This document shows, piece after piece, positions 1-8,139 of a DNA stretch of 23,498 bases (positions are counted from its first letter, which is position 1; each line of letters opens with the position of its first letter). The translations under genes were made by a program, and so were the position numbers. The notes beneath the pieces are model-generated. The model searched no databases, was not told where the DNA came from, and saw nothing but the letters and a program-made list of their open reading frames with translations. The stretch is from Nonlabens sp. (GTDB lineage Bacteria > Bacteroidota > Bacteroidia > Flavobacteriales > Flavobacteriaceae), in contig JALZUY010000052.1 of assembly GCA_023301395.1 (NCBI GenBank), positions 1 through 23,498 of the forward strand, in the 5' to 3' direction.

Positions 1-562
1 TACCTGCATAAGCTTGAATAGCTGCAATACCTTTATCTAGATTATCAAGGACTCCACCATCTTGCAAATAAATATCTTCTTGTAAATCATATCTAGGTTG
101 TACAATCCCATCTAATCCACGGAACGCTTCACTGTATGGGACATCTCCATAGATATCTGTAAGTGCAGCAGTCATGTAAGCCTTAAAGATTAAAGCAGGA
201 CCTTCATAAACTTTAAAAGCTTCGCTAGATCTTGATTGATTAATGATCAATTCATTATCTCTCAAATTGCGATAAAAAATAGGCCAAGGATCTCCACCTA
301 ACTGAGGACTCTTTAAGGCGTGTCTATCAAAAAGGTTGAAATCCAGTGCCGTCATGTGCTGACCTAATAGACCACCAGCTACAAAACCTTCATAAGACAT
401 TTCTTCACCATAATTGTAAATCACTTGCCTAAACAACAGACTAGGTTGTACACTTACAGGTGCATTAGAATTAGTATTTAGCTCTTCAAAATCATTTGTA
501 CAGGAAGTAATTCCCACTACGGCTACCAGAAGAAGTAACCTATATTTTAAAATTGTTTTCAT
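1..562 (-). CDS. SusD-like nutrient-binding outer-membrane lipoprotein (3' end outside window)
   Basis: The first 187 codons of a SusD/RagB-type lipoprotein; the stop lies beyond the left edge. In these systems SusD forms the surface lid over the SusC barrel and captures the ligand. Reading back from the ATG at 560-562, a short hydrophobic signal ends in a lipobox (GITSC), giving a lipidated Cys followed by TNDFEEL; acidic residues just after the Cys fit surface-exposed Bacteroidota lipoproteins. Further on come NTNSNAP near the start and ALTDIYGDVPYSEAF, both typical of the SusD-like_2 group. It lies 121 bases downstream of the susC-like gene on the same strand, the usual susC-susD order. 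The substrate cannot be read from this fragment; this group is not limited to glycans. Family call firm, substrate unknown. Confidence 0.9.
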   Translation of the reverse strand, partial: MKTILKYRLLLLVAVVGITSCTNDFEELNTNSNAPVSVQPSLLFRQVIYNYGEEMSYEGFVAGGLLGQHMTALDFNLFDRHALKSPQLGGDPWPIFYRNLRDNELIINQSRSSEAFKVYEGPALIFKAYMTAALTDIYGDVPYSEAFRGLDGIVQPRYDLQEDIYLQDGGVLDNLDKGIAAIQAYAG

Positions 563-632
563 CTTTATATTTTTTTTTGCTTTTTCCCCAATCTTGAAGG
601 GTGAAAGCTTACTTAGTGTATTCTATTTGCTA

Positions 633-665
633 GAAACCTACCCTTTAGGGCTAGGGAAAGGTTTC
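633..665 (-). promoter_or_regulatory. Hairpin in the susC-susD intergenic gap
   Basis: An inverted repeat with outer arms GAAACCT (633-639) and AGGTTTC (659-665) and inner arms CCCT (641-644) and AGGG (653-656). It folds into an 11-bp interrupted stem with an 8-base loop, 19 bases past the susC stop. No T-run follows on the minus strand, so it does not look like an intrinsic terminator. A stem here could protect the 3' end of susC mRNA or set the SusC:SusD ratio; that role is inference. Confidence 0.5.
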
Positions 666-683
666 GCTTTTAATTCTTCTCTT

Positions 684-3600
684 TTAAAAAGTAATTCCTG
701 CTTTAACACCTATACTTCTTGAAGAAGCATATGACAAATCTTCAACTCCACTTACAAATCCTTGACCTTGCACAGCTAGTTGTTCTGGATCAAAATGTGG
801 GATCGCAGATATTGCAAACAAGTTTCTACCTATCAAAGAAACATTCATTTTTGCTCCATCATTAAATAATCCAAGTGCTCCTTTATTAAGGTCAAATGAA
901 TAACCTATGGAGAACTGGCGCATTTTTAAGTAACTCGCATCATACACATTATTCTCCTCGTGATTACGGTCATAAAACTGGCGGTAATAACTCTCAGCAC
1001 TTACAGCTGTTGTATTCTGAACATAAACTGGATCTGCAGCTGTTCCTGTATTTACAACTCCATTTGCAACAATCCCTGCATCTGGCCTGTTTGCTGTTTC
1101 TTCTAGCTGTCCTCCTACTGCAGCAAGGGCTAGTGTTCTAGATACTAAAATCCCACCTTGTCTCCAGTCTAGTAAAAAGGATGCATCCCAATTTTTATAA
1201 GTAAAACTGTTATTGAATCCCATCGTGAAATCTGCATTATAGTTTCCTAATTTTCTCAATTCTGGATCTGCGATAAAACGTCCATCTGCGGTGAGTACAA
1301 AATCTCCGTTTTCATTGCGCTGGTAACCTGTTCCATAAAGATCTCCTATACGTCCGCCTTCTTCTACTTGATGCCATACTGTTTGATCTTGACTATCATA
1401 TACTCTAGAATAAGCCAGTGTTAAGCGTCCTTCTTCCTGTGGTAACTCTTCAACCGTAGCTCTATTAGTTGCAAAGTTTACTGTTGAGCTCCACTGGAAA
1501 TTATCAGTACGCACTGGAATGGCGTTCAAAACAATCTCTACACCTGTATTTCTAACAGATCCTGCATTTACAACTTGCTGACTAAAACCTGACGAGACAC
1601 CGATCGGTAACGACAAGATTTGATCTGAAGTTACTGCGTTATAATAAGTGAAATCTAAATTCAATCGTTGCTTTAAGAAACGTATATCAAAACCTAATTC
1701 AATACTAGAAGTCGTTTCTGGTCTTAAATTCTGGTTAGGAATAAAGTCTTGATTTGTAAAAGTAGGTTGCGAGTTCACTGGAGTTTGTGAAATAAAAGTT
1801 CCTTGAGTCTGGTAAGGATCTGTATCATTTCCAACTTGTGCATAACTGGCTCTGATTTTTGCAAAGTCAACTGCTTTAGGTAATTCTATTACATTACTCA
1901 ATATAAAACTAGTCGATACTGAAGGGTAGAAGAATGAAGTATTATCTGCTGTAAACGGTGTTGCTAGAGCACTGGACCAGTCGTTACGAGCGGTTACGTC
2001 TAAGTATAGGAAGTTTTTGTAGCCTGCTTTCGCGAAAGCGTATAAACTATTAATTCTCTTCTCTGAACGGAAACCGAAACTCTCGATAGGACTCGCGGCA
2101 TTATTCAATGAAAAAATACCTGGCTGGGCTAGACTCGTAGTTTGCACTTGTGTGGTTGAAGCTGTTTGATTCAATCGATTTCCACCTATACTAGCGTCAA
2201 AGTTGATGTCATTAAACTTCTTTTTATAGTTCAATAGAAAGTCAGTATTGATTTCTCTATACAAAACGTCATGCTCTGCATAAGCTCCATTTCTAAAACG
2301 GTTTGTAGAATAGGACCTTAATAAACGTCTCTTCTCGTTACTATAGTCCATTCCTGTTCTTATAGTAGCGGTTAATTCAGGTGTTAATTCTTGAGTCAAA
2401 GAAACATTTCCATACAATCGATCACGACCAAAACTATTGCTATTCTCTTCCAGTATAAAATAAGGGTTATCAAAAAATGTGTAATTGAATGAATACTGCT
2501 GTACACCTTCAAGACCTGGCTGCCAGTAGTTTCTTAAATTATCAATATTTAAAGATCGCGGTCCCCATGCCACTAGTGAATAATTAACATTTTCACTACC
2601 ATAACCATTTGATGGTCTATTGTCAGATGAGCTGTTTACATAGTTAATACTGGAACGTATGGTGGTTTTATTGTTAGGTGTAAAATTGAGTTTTGCAGCG
2701 ACGCTCTGCCTGTCTAAATTTACTCCAGGAATAATACTTTCACTGCGCAAATCTGTAAAACTTAAACGGTAATTTCCTTTATCAAACCCATTTGTAACAG
2801 CGATGTTATTGATAAATGTATGACCTGTTTCATAGAAGTTTTTCAAATTATCTGGGTTACTATTAAAAGCTGTAGGCGTTATAGACAAACCATTATAAAG
2901 TGATGTATCTCCACCACGTACAACTGATCCATCTGGTAAAGTAACTGGACTATCAAATTGTGCGATGTTAATTCCAGCATCTAATCGTGGTCCCCATGAA
3001 TAAGTAATATTATCACTTATTCCACCACCTAAACCGTCTACGAATTCAAAAACACCACCTTGACCTTGACCATATTCGTTTTGAAATTGTGGCAATTGAA
3101 AAGCAGTGTCTACAAAGAAGCTCGTGCTATAAGAAATACCTAATCCTTGCTGTTTACCACCATTTTTAGTTTCAATAATAATCGCACCGTTTGATGCTCT
3201 AGTTCCATAAAGTGCTGCAGCCGCAGGACCTTTAAGAACGGACACACTTTCAATATCGTCTTGGTTTAATTCTCCAGCACCATTCCCAAAATCTACTTCC
3301 TGGAATCCAGCAGCGGCTTCATTTGTAAAATTAAATACCGTATTATTATTTACTGGTGTACCATCCACAATAAATAAGGGATTATTATTTGAAAAACTTG
3401 CCTCACCACGTATAGTGATTTTTGAAGAAGAACCTACTCCAGTCGCACCTTGCGTTACCGAAACACCAGCTACTTTACCTGCAAGATTATCTAGTAAATT
3501 AACCGCTTTTACTTTTTCTATTTGATCTGCATCAAGTGTTTGCACCGCATATCCTAGCTCACGTTCTTTCCTTTTTACACCTAATGCGGTTACAATAATT

Positions 3601-3893
3601 TCATCTAGAGAATCACCTTCTTCTAGAATTATATTAAGTGTTTGTGAACTGTTCACGGTAACACTTTGTGATTGATAACCTATAAAGGAAAACACAATAG
3701 TAGCATTTTCTTGAACAGTGATTGTGTATGTTCCAGTAGATGATGTTGTGGCACCATTTCTAGTACCTTGCTCTGCAACGTTTGCAAATGCAACAGTCTC
3801 GCCAGTGCTATCACTTACGGTTCCTGTAATTGTAAATTGTGCTGTACCTATGAAACTACATAGGAACAACATAAATAGAGTAATTCTCTTCAT
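684..3893 (-). CDS. SusC/RagA-family TonB-linked outer-membrane transporter
   Basis: A 1069-residue TonB-dependent transporter that would import a nutrient across the outer membrane with its SusD partner. An N-terminal signal peptide ends near GTAQF. A carboxypeptidase-D-regulatory-like domain follows (about residues 20-95), then the SusC signature around LDEIIVTALGVKRKERELGY, the plug (ITIRGEASFSNNNPLFIVDG, LKGPAAAALYGTRASNGAII) and a long beta-barrel ending in the aromatic residue F (KAGITF) expected for BAM-mediated insertion. It starts 48 bases after the DUF2064 gene on the same strand with no clear promoter between, so co-transcription with the arsenosugar cluster is possible but unproven. 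A copy of the iterated palindrome lies inside the reading frame at 2026-2039, encoding AFAKA. The substrate is not evident. Confidence 0.95.
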   Translation of the reverse strand: MKRITLFMLFLCSFIGTAQFTITGTVSDSTGETVAFANVAEQGTRNGATTSSTGTYTITVQENATIVFSFIGYQSQSVTVNSSQTLNIILEEGDSLDEIIVTALGVKRKERELGYAVQTLDADQIEKVKAVNLLDNLAGKVAGVSVTQGATGVGSSSKITIRGEASFSNNNPLFIVDGTPVNNNTVFNFTNEAAAGFQEVDFGNGAGELNQDDIESVSVLKGPAAAALYGTRASNGAIIIETKNGGKQQGLGISYSTSFFVDTAFQLPQFQNEYGQGQGGVFEFVDGLGGGISDNITYSWGPRLDAGINIAQFDSPVTLPDGSVVRGGDTSLYNGLSITPTAFNSNPDNLKNFYETGHTFINNIAVTNGFDKGNYRLSFTDLRSESIIPGVNLDRQSVAAKLNFTPNNKTTIRSSINYVNSSSDNRPSNGYGSENVNYSLVAWGPRSLNIDNLRNYWQPGLEGVQQYSFNYTFFDNPYFILEENSNSFGRDRLYGNVSLTQELTPELTATIRTGMDYSNEKRRLLRSYSTNRFRNGAYAEHDVLYREINTDFLLNYKKKFNDINFDASIGGNRLNQTASTTQVQTTSLAQPGIFSLNNAASPIESFGFRSEKRINSLYAFAKAGYKNFLYLDVTARNDWSSALATPFTADNTSFFYPSVSTSFILSNVIELPKAVDFAKIRASYAQVGNDTDPYQTQGTFISQTPVNSQPTFTNQDFIPNQNLRPETTSSIELGFDIRFLKQRLNLDFTYYNAVTSDQILSLPIGVSSGFSQQVVNAGSVRNTGVEIVLNAIPVRTDNFQWSSTVNFATNRATVEELPQEEGRLTLAYSRVYDSQDQTVWHQVEEGGRIGDLYGTGYQRNENGDFVLTADGRFIADPELRKLGNYNADFTMGFNNSFTYKNWDASFLLDWRQGGILVSRTLALAAVGGQLEETANRPDAGIVANGVVNTGTAADPVYVQNTTAVSAESYYRQFYDRNHEENNVYDASYLKMRQFSIGYSFDLNKGALGLFNDGAKMNVSLIGRNLFAISAIPHFDPEQLAVQGQGFVSGVEDLSYASSRSIGVKAGITF
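2026..2039. repeat. Iterated palindrome, copy 1 (inside the susC-like gene)
   Basis: Perfect 14-bp palindrome GCTTTCGCGAAAGC. It lies in the barrel-coding part of the gene and is read in frame as AFAKA. Confidence 0.8.
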
Positions 3894-3941
3894 GAAAAAG
3901 TTTAAAAAAATGAGTAAATCCCTGTTTAGGGGAAAAAAGAT

Positions 3942-4628
3942 TTAGGCAGCTGCAGAAACTGGCGAACCTTTATTTGCAGGTTGTAGAACTAAGACCTGTA
4001 TTTGTTTTTGTACTGAGTGTTTGTGCGTGTTGCGCTTACGCGAAAGCGTATTCAACAACAGCCCAATTATCTCAAATCGAGCATCCTTACCAGAAAGAAA
4101 CTGGTGTAAATCTTCAGTAGAATCTATATCTTGAAGTGATGTTAAAACCACTACGGTGCTGTCCAAGTCTTTAATATACTGGCAGAACGAGGTTCCTAAC
4201 TGCCTAGACTGCCATGTTAAGTTTTCAAAAGCACTAGCGTTAAATTGTGTGCGATTTAAACCTATAAGATATAAACCACCATCGAGCGATTTTCCCTTTA
4301 CGGCATTCCCATTCTCTAAAGACTGTGAAGCCTTTTTAATTAAGTCAACCGTAAGTAATGGTGTGTCATTACCTATACATATCACAGACTCATATCCTAG
4401 ATCAAAAACATCCTGGAATGAGTTTGTAATTCGGCTTTCAAAACTATCGCCACGTTGTTCTTTCTCTGTAAAATGATAATAATCTATTCCTGAAGAATGT
4501 ACCGTTTTAAGAACGCTAGTATTTAAAACATCCATTACAGTACTATCTACCAGTGATTTACGGGCAGCATCTACATGTGCCGTTTGGGCAAAAAGTAAAA
4601 TCGCAGTTTGTGAATGTTTCTTGATCAT
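3942..4628 (-). CDS. DUF2064 / rSAM-associated transferase-like protein
   Basis: A 228-residue protein of the DUF2064 family (glycosyltransferase-like, GT-A nucleotide-sugar fold), commonly encoded with ArsS-type radical SAM proteins and possibly acting on a sugar in arsenosugar synthesis. Visible motifs are CIGNDTPLLT (84-93, in the place of the family GSDxP metal/nucleotide loop) and SLDGGLYLIGL (114-124). Its ATG is one base after the ArsS stop, so the two are probably translationally coupled. Oddities: the basic KTRL-type loop usual near the N-terminus is not recognisable (AQTAHVDAARKSL instead), and the last ~35 residues look unlike the family and contain a degenerate copy of the iterated palindrome, read as LSRKR. 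The call rests on motifs and context; the exact substrate is unknown. Confidence 0.75.
   Translation of the reverse strand: MIKKHSQTAILLFAQTAHVDAARKSLVDSTVMDVLNTSVLKTVHSSGIDYYHFTEKEQRGDSFESRITNSFQDVFDLGYESVICIGNDTPLLTVDLIKKASQSLENGNAVKGKSLDGGLYLIGLNRTQFNASAFENLTWQSRQLGTSFCQYIKDLDSTVVVLTSLQDIDSTEDLHQFLSGKDARFEIIGLLLNTLSRKRNTHKHSVQKQIQVLVLQPANKGSPVSAAA
4033..4048. repeat. Iterated palindrome, copy 2 (degenerate, in DUF2064 gene)
   Basis: CGCTTACGCGAAAGCG, the same palindrome with one mismatched pair (A4038/A4043). It encodes LSRKR near the C-terminus of the DUF2064 protein. Confidence 0.7.
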
Positions 4629-4629
4629 A

Positions 4630-5697
4630 TTATGCTACAACTCCTTGACAACTACTTCCTGCACCAGCGGTACAACCATAGCAATGTTGTGAGATTTGAA
4701 TTTTACGATCATTGATTAAATCTTCATTATAATCATCTATGTGCTGGATCTTATTATCGATTTTTAAATCAAGCATTTGATTAAAATCACAATCATACAA
4801 CCATCCATCCCATGAGATTGAGATCGTATTTGTACACATTACATTCTCTACAGCTGCTGGATTATAAGCATCAACAAGTGCATACATATAATCTTCATAA
4901 TTTTCACTAGCAACTAGATAATCTAGGAAACGAGCAATAGGTAAATTAGTTATTGCAAAAAGACTGTGAAACTGAATATTGAAATCTTCTAACAGAGCAG
5001 CTTTCATATCCTTTTCCATGCTTACTTGATCACCAGGTAAATATGCTCCACTAGGATTGTATACTAGATCTAGTCTTAAATCGCTACCTGGCATTCCATA
5101 GCCACGTTCATTAAGTTCTTGTAAAGCCTTTATAGACTTATCAAAAACACCATCACCACGTTGCGTGTCTGTTTTCCCTCTAGTCCAGTGAGGCATAGAG
5201 CTTACTACATGAATATTATGCTTTTTGAAGAAATCTGGTAAGTCGTAGTACCTAGGGTTTGCTCTAATAATCGTTAAATTAGAACGCACGATAAAATCCT
5301 TAATCCCAGCTGCACTTGCTTGTTCAACAAAGTACCTAAAATCAGGATTCATCTCTGGTGCTCCACCAGTTAAATCCAAGGTGTGAGCTCCAGTAGTTTT
5401 TATAATCTCAACGATTTTATCCATCGTCTCGCGAGTCATGATCTCTTTACGATCTGGTCCTGCATCTACATGACAGTGCGCACAAACCTGATTACACATA
5501 TATCCTACATTTACTTGAATGATTTCAAGCTTTTTAGGCCTTAATGGAAACTGGTCTGTAGTTTCTTTTATTTTTTTTGCAAATGAAGGTAACTCTCCAT
5601 TTGAAAATGGTTCTCCATTAAGGATTGCCATTTGCTTGTTGATATTTGCAAGATCTGCATCTCTCTTTTTAAGAGAGGTCTTTGTATTTACTGCCAT
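4630..5697 (-). CDS. arsS: Arsenosugar biosynthesis radical SAM protein ArsS
   Basis: A 355-residue radical SAM enzyme of the ArsS (radical SAM/Cys-rich, DUF3641) family. Characterised ArsS joins a dimethylarsenical to the 5'-deoxyadenosyl group of SAM, an early step toward arsenosugars and organoarsenical antibiotics. The CxxxCxxC iron-sulfur motif is C68/C72/C75 (CNQVCAHCHVDAGP), followed by the SAM-binding DLTGGAPEMNP. Further Cys sit at 288 and 303. The C-terminal CYGCTAGAGSSCQG tail (C339, C342, C350) is family-typical, with Cys where some homologues carry selenocysteine. The DUF2064 gene begins one base downstream. No arsM methyltransferase lies in the window; if the pathway works it must be elsewhere. 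Family firm, pathway output inferred. Confidence 0.9.
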   Translation of the reverse strand: MAVNTKTSLKKRDADLANINKQMAILNGEPFSNGELPSFAKKIKETTDQFPLRPKKLEIIQVNVGYMCNQVCAHCHVDAGPDRKEIMTRETMDKIVEIIKTTGAHTLDLTGGAPEMNPDFRYFVEQASAAGIKDFIVRSNLTIIRANPRYYDLPDFFKKHNIHVVSSMPHWTRGKTDTQRGDGVFDKSIKALQELNERGYGMPGSDLRLDLVYNPSGAYLPGDQVSMEKDMKAALLEDFNIQFHSLFAITNLPIARFLDYLVASENYEDYMYALVDAYNPAAVENVMCTNTISISWDGWLYDCDFNQMLDLKIDNKIQHIDDYNEDLINDRKIQISQHCYGCTAGAGSSCQGVVA

Positions 5698-5718
5698 AAA
5701 TTATGGTCTCTTTTAATT

Positions 5719-5732
5719 TAATTACGTAATTA
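5719..5732. promoter_or_regulatory. Perfect 14-bp palindrome upstream of arsS
   Basis: TAATTACGTAATTA, a perfect AT-rich palindrome ending 22 bases before the arsS start. Its position and symmetry suit a dimeric repressor such as an ArsR-family protein, but no regulator gene is in the window. Regulatory role is inference. Confidence 0.4.
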
Positions 5733-5771
5733 TTACTAACACCGTTTTGCATAATTAGTAAGAATATCTCA

Positions 5772-5802
5772 CAAAACTGTCACTAGAAATCTTAAAGTCC
5801 AA
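5772..5802 (-). promoter_or_regulatory. Weak candidate promoter for arsS
   Basis: On the minus strand, a TTG (5800-5802) is followed 20 bases later by CAGTTTTG (5772-5779), one mismatch from the Bacteroidota -7 consensus TAnnTTTG. It sits about 75 bases upstream of the arsS start. If real, arsS could be transcribed apart from the AhpD-like and membrane-protein genes. Confidence 0.25.
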
Positions 5803-5855
5803 GAATGGAGGTGAAATAAAATTGTTTATAGGAAGAATTTGTAAGTGTATTGATT

Positions 5856-6338
5856 TTAAATCATTTCAGAAGTTACGTCTATAACTATTCCTAATTCATT
5901 AAATGTTATAACTAATTCTAAATGGTCTAAAACTCCATAATCATCAGGATCAGGAACAAGATAACAAATTGTATTTTCATTTTTTTTGAATCCACATTCG
6001 CCATCATTTTTGCCTAAAATTTCAATCACCTCAGATTTATTTTTCCCGATTAATACGTTTTCTTTTAAATCATTAGCCATTCTGTATCGTACGCTAGTAT
6101 TTTGGATCCAGTCATTTGAATTAAAACTCTTAGATCTTAAAATTGGATTTATAATTCCGTAGCAGATTCCAATAAACAAGATGGTCCATAGTATTGGCAT
6201 TAATAGGGTAGTGAGAAACGAATAAACATTTAGATTCTTTGGCCTCCATTTTCTTTTCATAAATTTTCTATACAAAAAGTAAGAAGGGATTAAGAAAAAA
6301 AACTCAAAGACTATAAAGTAAAATATTAGTTCAATCAT
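5856..6338 (-). CDS. Hypothetical two-helix membrane protein with possible BamE-like tail
   Basis: A 160-residue protein I do not recognise. Two hydrophobic helices (about residues 3-23 and 41-66) are separated by a strongly basic loop (RKFMKRKWRPK), so both termini probably lie on the outer side of the inner membrane, with the loop in the cytoplasm. The soluble part (about 78-160) contains DLKENVLIGKNKSEVIEILG and a closing LELVITFNELGIVIDV strand, a pattern like small BamE/SmpA-type domains (helix, GxxxxEVxxxLG turn, strands). It holds two Cys (C115, C125). It lies between the AhpD-like and arsS genes on the same strand, 52 bases after the first and 158 bases before the second. That placement is unusual for an arsenosugar cluster and may be a later insertion. 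No function is assigned. Confidence 0.75.
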   Translation of the reverse strand: MIELIFYFIVFEFFFLIPSYFLYRKFMKRKWRPKNLNVYSFLTTLLMPILWTILFIGICYGIINPILRSKSFNSNDWIQNTSVRYRMANDLKENVLIGKNKSEVIEILGKNDGECGFKKNENTICYLVPDPDDYGVLDHLELVITFNELGIVIDVTSEMI

Positions 6339-6390
6339 TTCTTAGCTTCTGTCAAATTACTGTTTCTTCCTTTGGCAAAGTCTTGAATTA

Positions 6391-6726
6391 CTACATCTCC
6401 AGTTTATTCACTTTATTCATCATTTGAACACCATGAACTAATGTTGCTCCAGCTTGAATAGCTCCTGCAACGTGAACTGCCTCCATCATTTCACCTTTAG
6501 TAATACCTCTTTTAAGAGCATCTCCAGTATATGCATCAATACAATATGGACAGTGAACTGCATGAGACACAGCAAGAGCGATTAATGACTTCTCGCGAGC
6601 TGTTAATTCTCCTTCTTCAAATACTTTCCCATAATAGTCAAAAAACTTAGTTCCTAGTTCTTCACTCCATTCTGTGATTTTACCAAATTTTCTTAAATCT
6701 TTAGGGTCGTAATATGTCTTATCCAT
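6391..6726 (-). CDS. Arsenosugar-associated AhpD-like (carboxymuconolactone decarboxylase fold) protein
   Basis: A 111-residue protein of the AhpD/CMD family, in the peroxidase-like subgroup found beside ArsS. It carries the redox pair C59/C62 in HCPYCIDAYTGDALKRG, preceded by LTAREKSLIALAVSHAV and followed by the helical AVHVAGAIQAGATLVHG segment. Classical AhpD has CxxCxxxH; here the last position is Tyr66, so peroxidase chemistry may differ from AhpD. The cytoplasmic role in arsenosugar synthesis is not settled. It is the first gene of the minus-strand arsenosugar group, and the upstream GH13 operon ends in a terminator only about 35 bases before it, so its promoter must lie in or over that terminator. 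Confidence 0.88.
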   Translation of the reverse strand: MDKTYYDPKDLRKFGKITEWSEELGTKFFDYYGKVFEEGELTAREKSLIALAVSHAVHCPYCIDAYTGDALKRGITKGEMMEAVHVAGAIQAGATLVHGVQMMNKVNKLEM

Positions 6727-6759
6727 GATTTTATTTTTGTGTTAATGTAATTGAAGTTT

Positions 6760-6795
6760 CATAAAATAACCACTCAACTTGAGTCAAGCGGTTAT
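6760..6795 (-). terminator. Intrinsic terminator of the GH13 operon
   Basis: On the minus strand a 13-bp stem with some G-U pairs spans 6766-6795 (outer arms ATAACC and GGTTAT) and closes on a 4-base loop. A U-rich stretch (TTTTAT) follows at 6760-6765. It begins 7 bases after the stop of the shorter GH13 gene and separates that operon from the AhpD-like gene. Confidence 0.75.
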
Positions 6796-6802
6796 AAACA
6801 AA

Positions 6803-8134
6803 CTAATTCTTTACAACCCAAACACGATATCCGTTTGGCGGAAACGTAAAGTTATAATTTGCTGGGATGTTTGACACTGATCCTCTAACGGCATCAGTCA
6901 TTTCACCGGCTACAGTAGGCGCTTTAAACTCAACTAATTTGCTTGAAAAATTTGCAACATAAATAACTTTATGACCATCTTTTTCTCTTTCAATCGCATA
7001 TATTTTTGAATCTTCACTTGTATTTATACGTTTATAAGAAGCGGCATTTTTACCACCATTCAAAGCAGGATTAGTAGCTTTCAATGTCCCTAATTTCTCC
7101 ATTACATTCCATTCCTTAAATTTCTGAGTATCATCTACTTCTTCTATCATACCATATCCTTGATCAGAATAGATCAATGGCATTCCTGGAATTACATATT
7201 GAAGAGCAAGCATAGCCTCGCTAGCCTCTTCCATGCGCTCTGTACGATTCTGATTCAATGAATTTTGATCGTGATTAATCACAAAATTCATTAAGATGTC
7301 ATCTTCCTGATAATTTTCATTGACACGTAACATATATTCATCCCATGTATTTACAGTAACATTCCCTGTCGCTAGTTCATTCATTATAGCATGTCCTTCT
7401 ATATTATATCCCATATCAAATGCGTCTACAAATAACTCTTTCCTTTCACTTTCAGCAAGCATAAGCACTTGCTTAACATCATTAACGGATTTAGATGCAT
7501 AGTTCCAAAACTGCACAGGAACTTCATGAGCAACATCACAACGGAACCCATCAACATTACGTGCTTCAACCCAATAAATCATTGCGCTTGCCATTGCATC
7601 CCATAATTCTCTATTCTCATAATTCAATGTTGCAGTATTTTTAAGACCTTTATTAGAATTAGCATAAAAATCTGGATATTTTTTCATCCATGTGTGATCT
7701 AGTCCTGTACTACTAGATGGCCAATCTAAAATAATAAACATTCCATTATCATGAGCCGTTTGAATTAATAAATCTAAATCCTCATCAGTTCCTAAGTCTG
7801 GATTTACTTTCTCATAGCTGTTTACTGCATATGGATTTCCATTTTTTTCAGAAACAGAAAAAACAGGCATCAACCATATTACTTTTACTCCTAGTTTTTT
7901 AAGTTTAGGAATCCCTTTAGTAAACTCATTAAACGTTCCAGCCTCAGAATACTCTGTTACGTTTGCTTTATAAATCACGGCAGTTTCTAAATCCTCATTT
8001 GATATAGCTGAATAAGCAACTTTAGCATCATCTGTAGTGACTTCTTCATTGCTGGTAACGGCAGCATCTTTACATGAGAATAATGTCATGGCTGCAAATA
8101 ACACAACCATCCATTGTGATGTTGATTTTTTCAT
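6803..8134 (-). CDS. GH13 alpha-amylase-family lipoprotein (short form)
   Basis: A 443-residue glycoside hydrolase family 13 protein, probably cleaving alpha-glucans or malto-oligosaccharides. The signal peptide ends in lipobox LFSC (C21), followed by KDA. The catalytic triad is visible: nucleophile D200 (GFRCDVA), acid/base E228 (MLAESE) and D289 (FVINHDQNS). The barrel opens with GIPKLKKLGVKVIWLMPVF and includes NPYAVNSYEKVNPDLGT. A beta-sandwich C-domain (about 365-443) ends the chain. Oddity: conserved region I, normally DxxxNH, reads DWPSSSTG (137-144), losing the Asn and subsite -1 His. It starts 5 bases after the longer GH13 gene and is probably translationally coupled. Cell-surface or periplasmic location is inferred from the lipobox. 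Confidence 0.9.
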   Translation of the reverse strand: MKKSTSQWMVVLFAAMTLFSCKDAAVTSNEEVTTDDAKVAYSAISNEDLETAVIYKANVTEYSEAGTFNEFTKGIPKLKKLGVKVIWLMPVFSVSEKNGNPYAVNSYEKVNPDLGTDEDLDLLIQTAHDNGMFIILDWPSSSTGLDHTWMKKYPDFYANSNKGLKNTATLNYENRELWDAMASAMIYWVEARNVDGFRCDVAHEVPVQFWNYASKSVNDVKQVLMLAESERKELFVDAFDMGYNIEGHAIMNELATGNVTVNTWDEYMLRVNENYQEDDILMNFVINHDQNSLNQNRTERMEEASEAMLALQYVIPGMPLIYSDQGYGMIEEVDDTQKFKEWNVMEKLGTLKATNPALNGGKNAASYKRINTSEDSKIYAIEREKDGHKVIYVANFSSKLVEFKAPTVAGEMTDAVRGSVSNIPANYNFTFPPNGYRVWVVKN

Positions 8135-8139
8135 AGATT

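Noticed and set aside
3894..3941. Possible terminator or attenuator between the DUF2064 and susC-like genes
   Set aside because: On the minus strand only a 4-bp CCCT/AGGG stem forms and the T-run is 8 bases away, too weak to call.
4630..4680. Selenocysteine reading at the ArsS C-terminus
   Set aside because: All positions in the C-terminal CxxC...C tail are ordinary Cys codons and there is no in-frame TGA.
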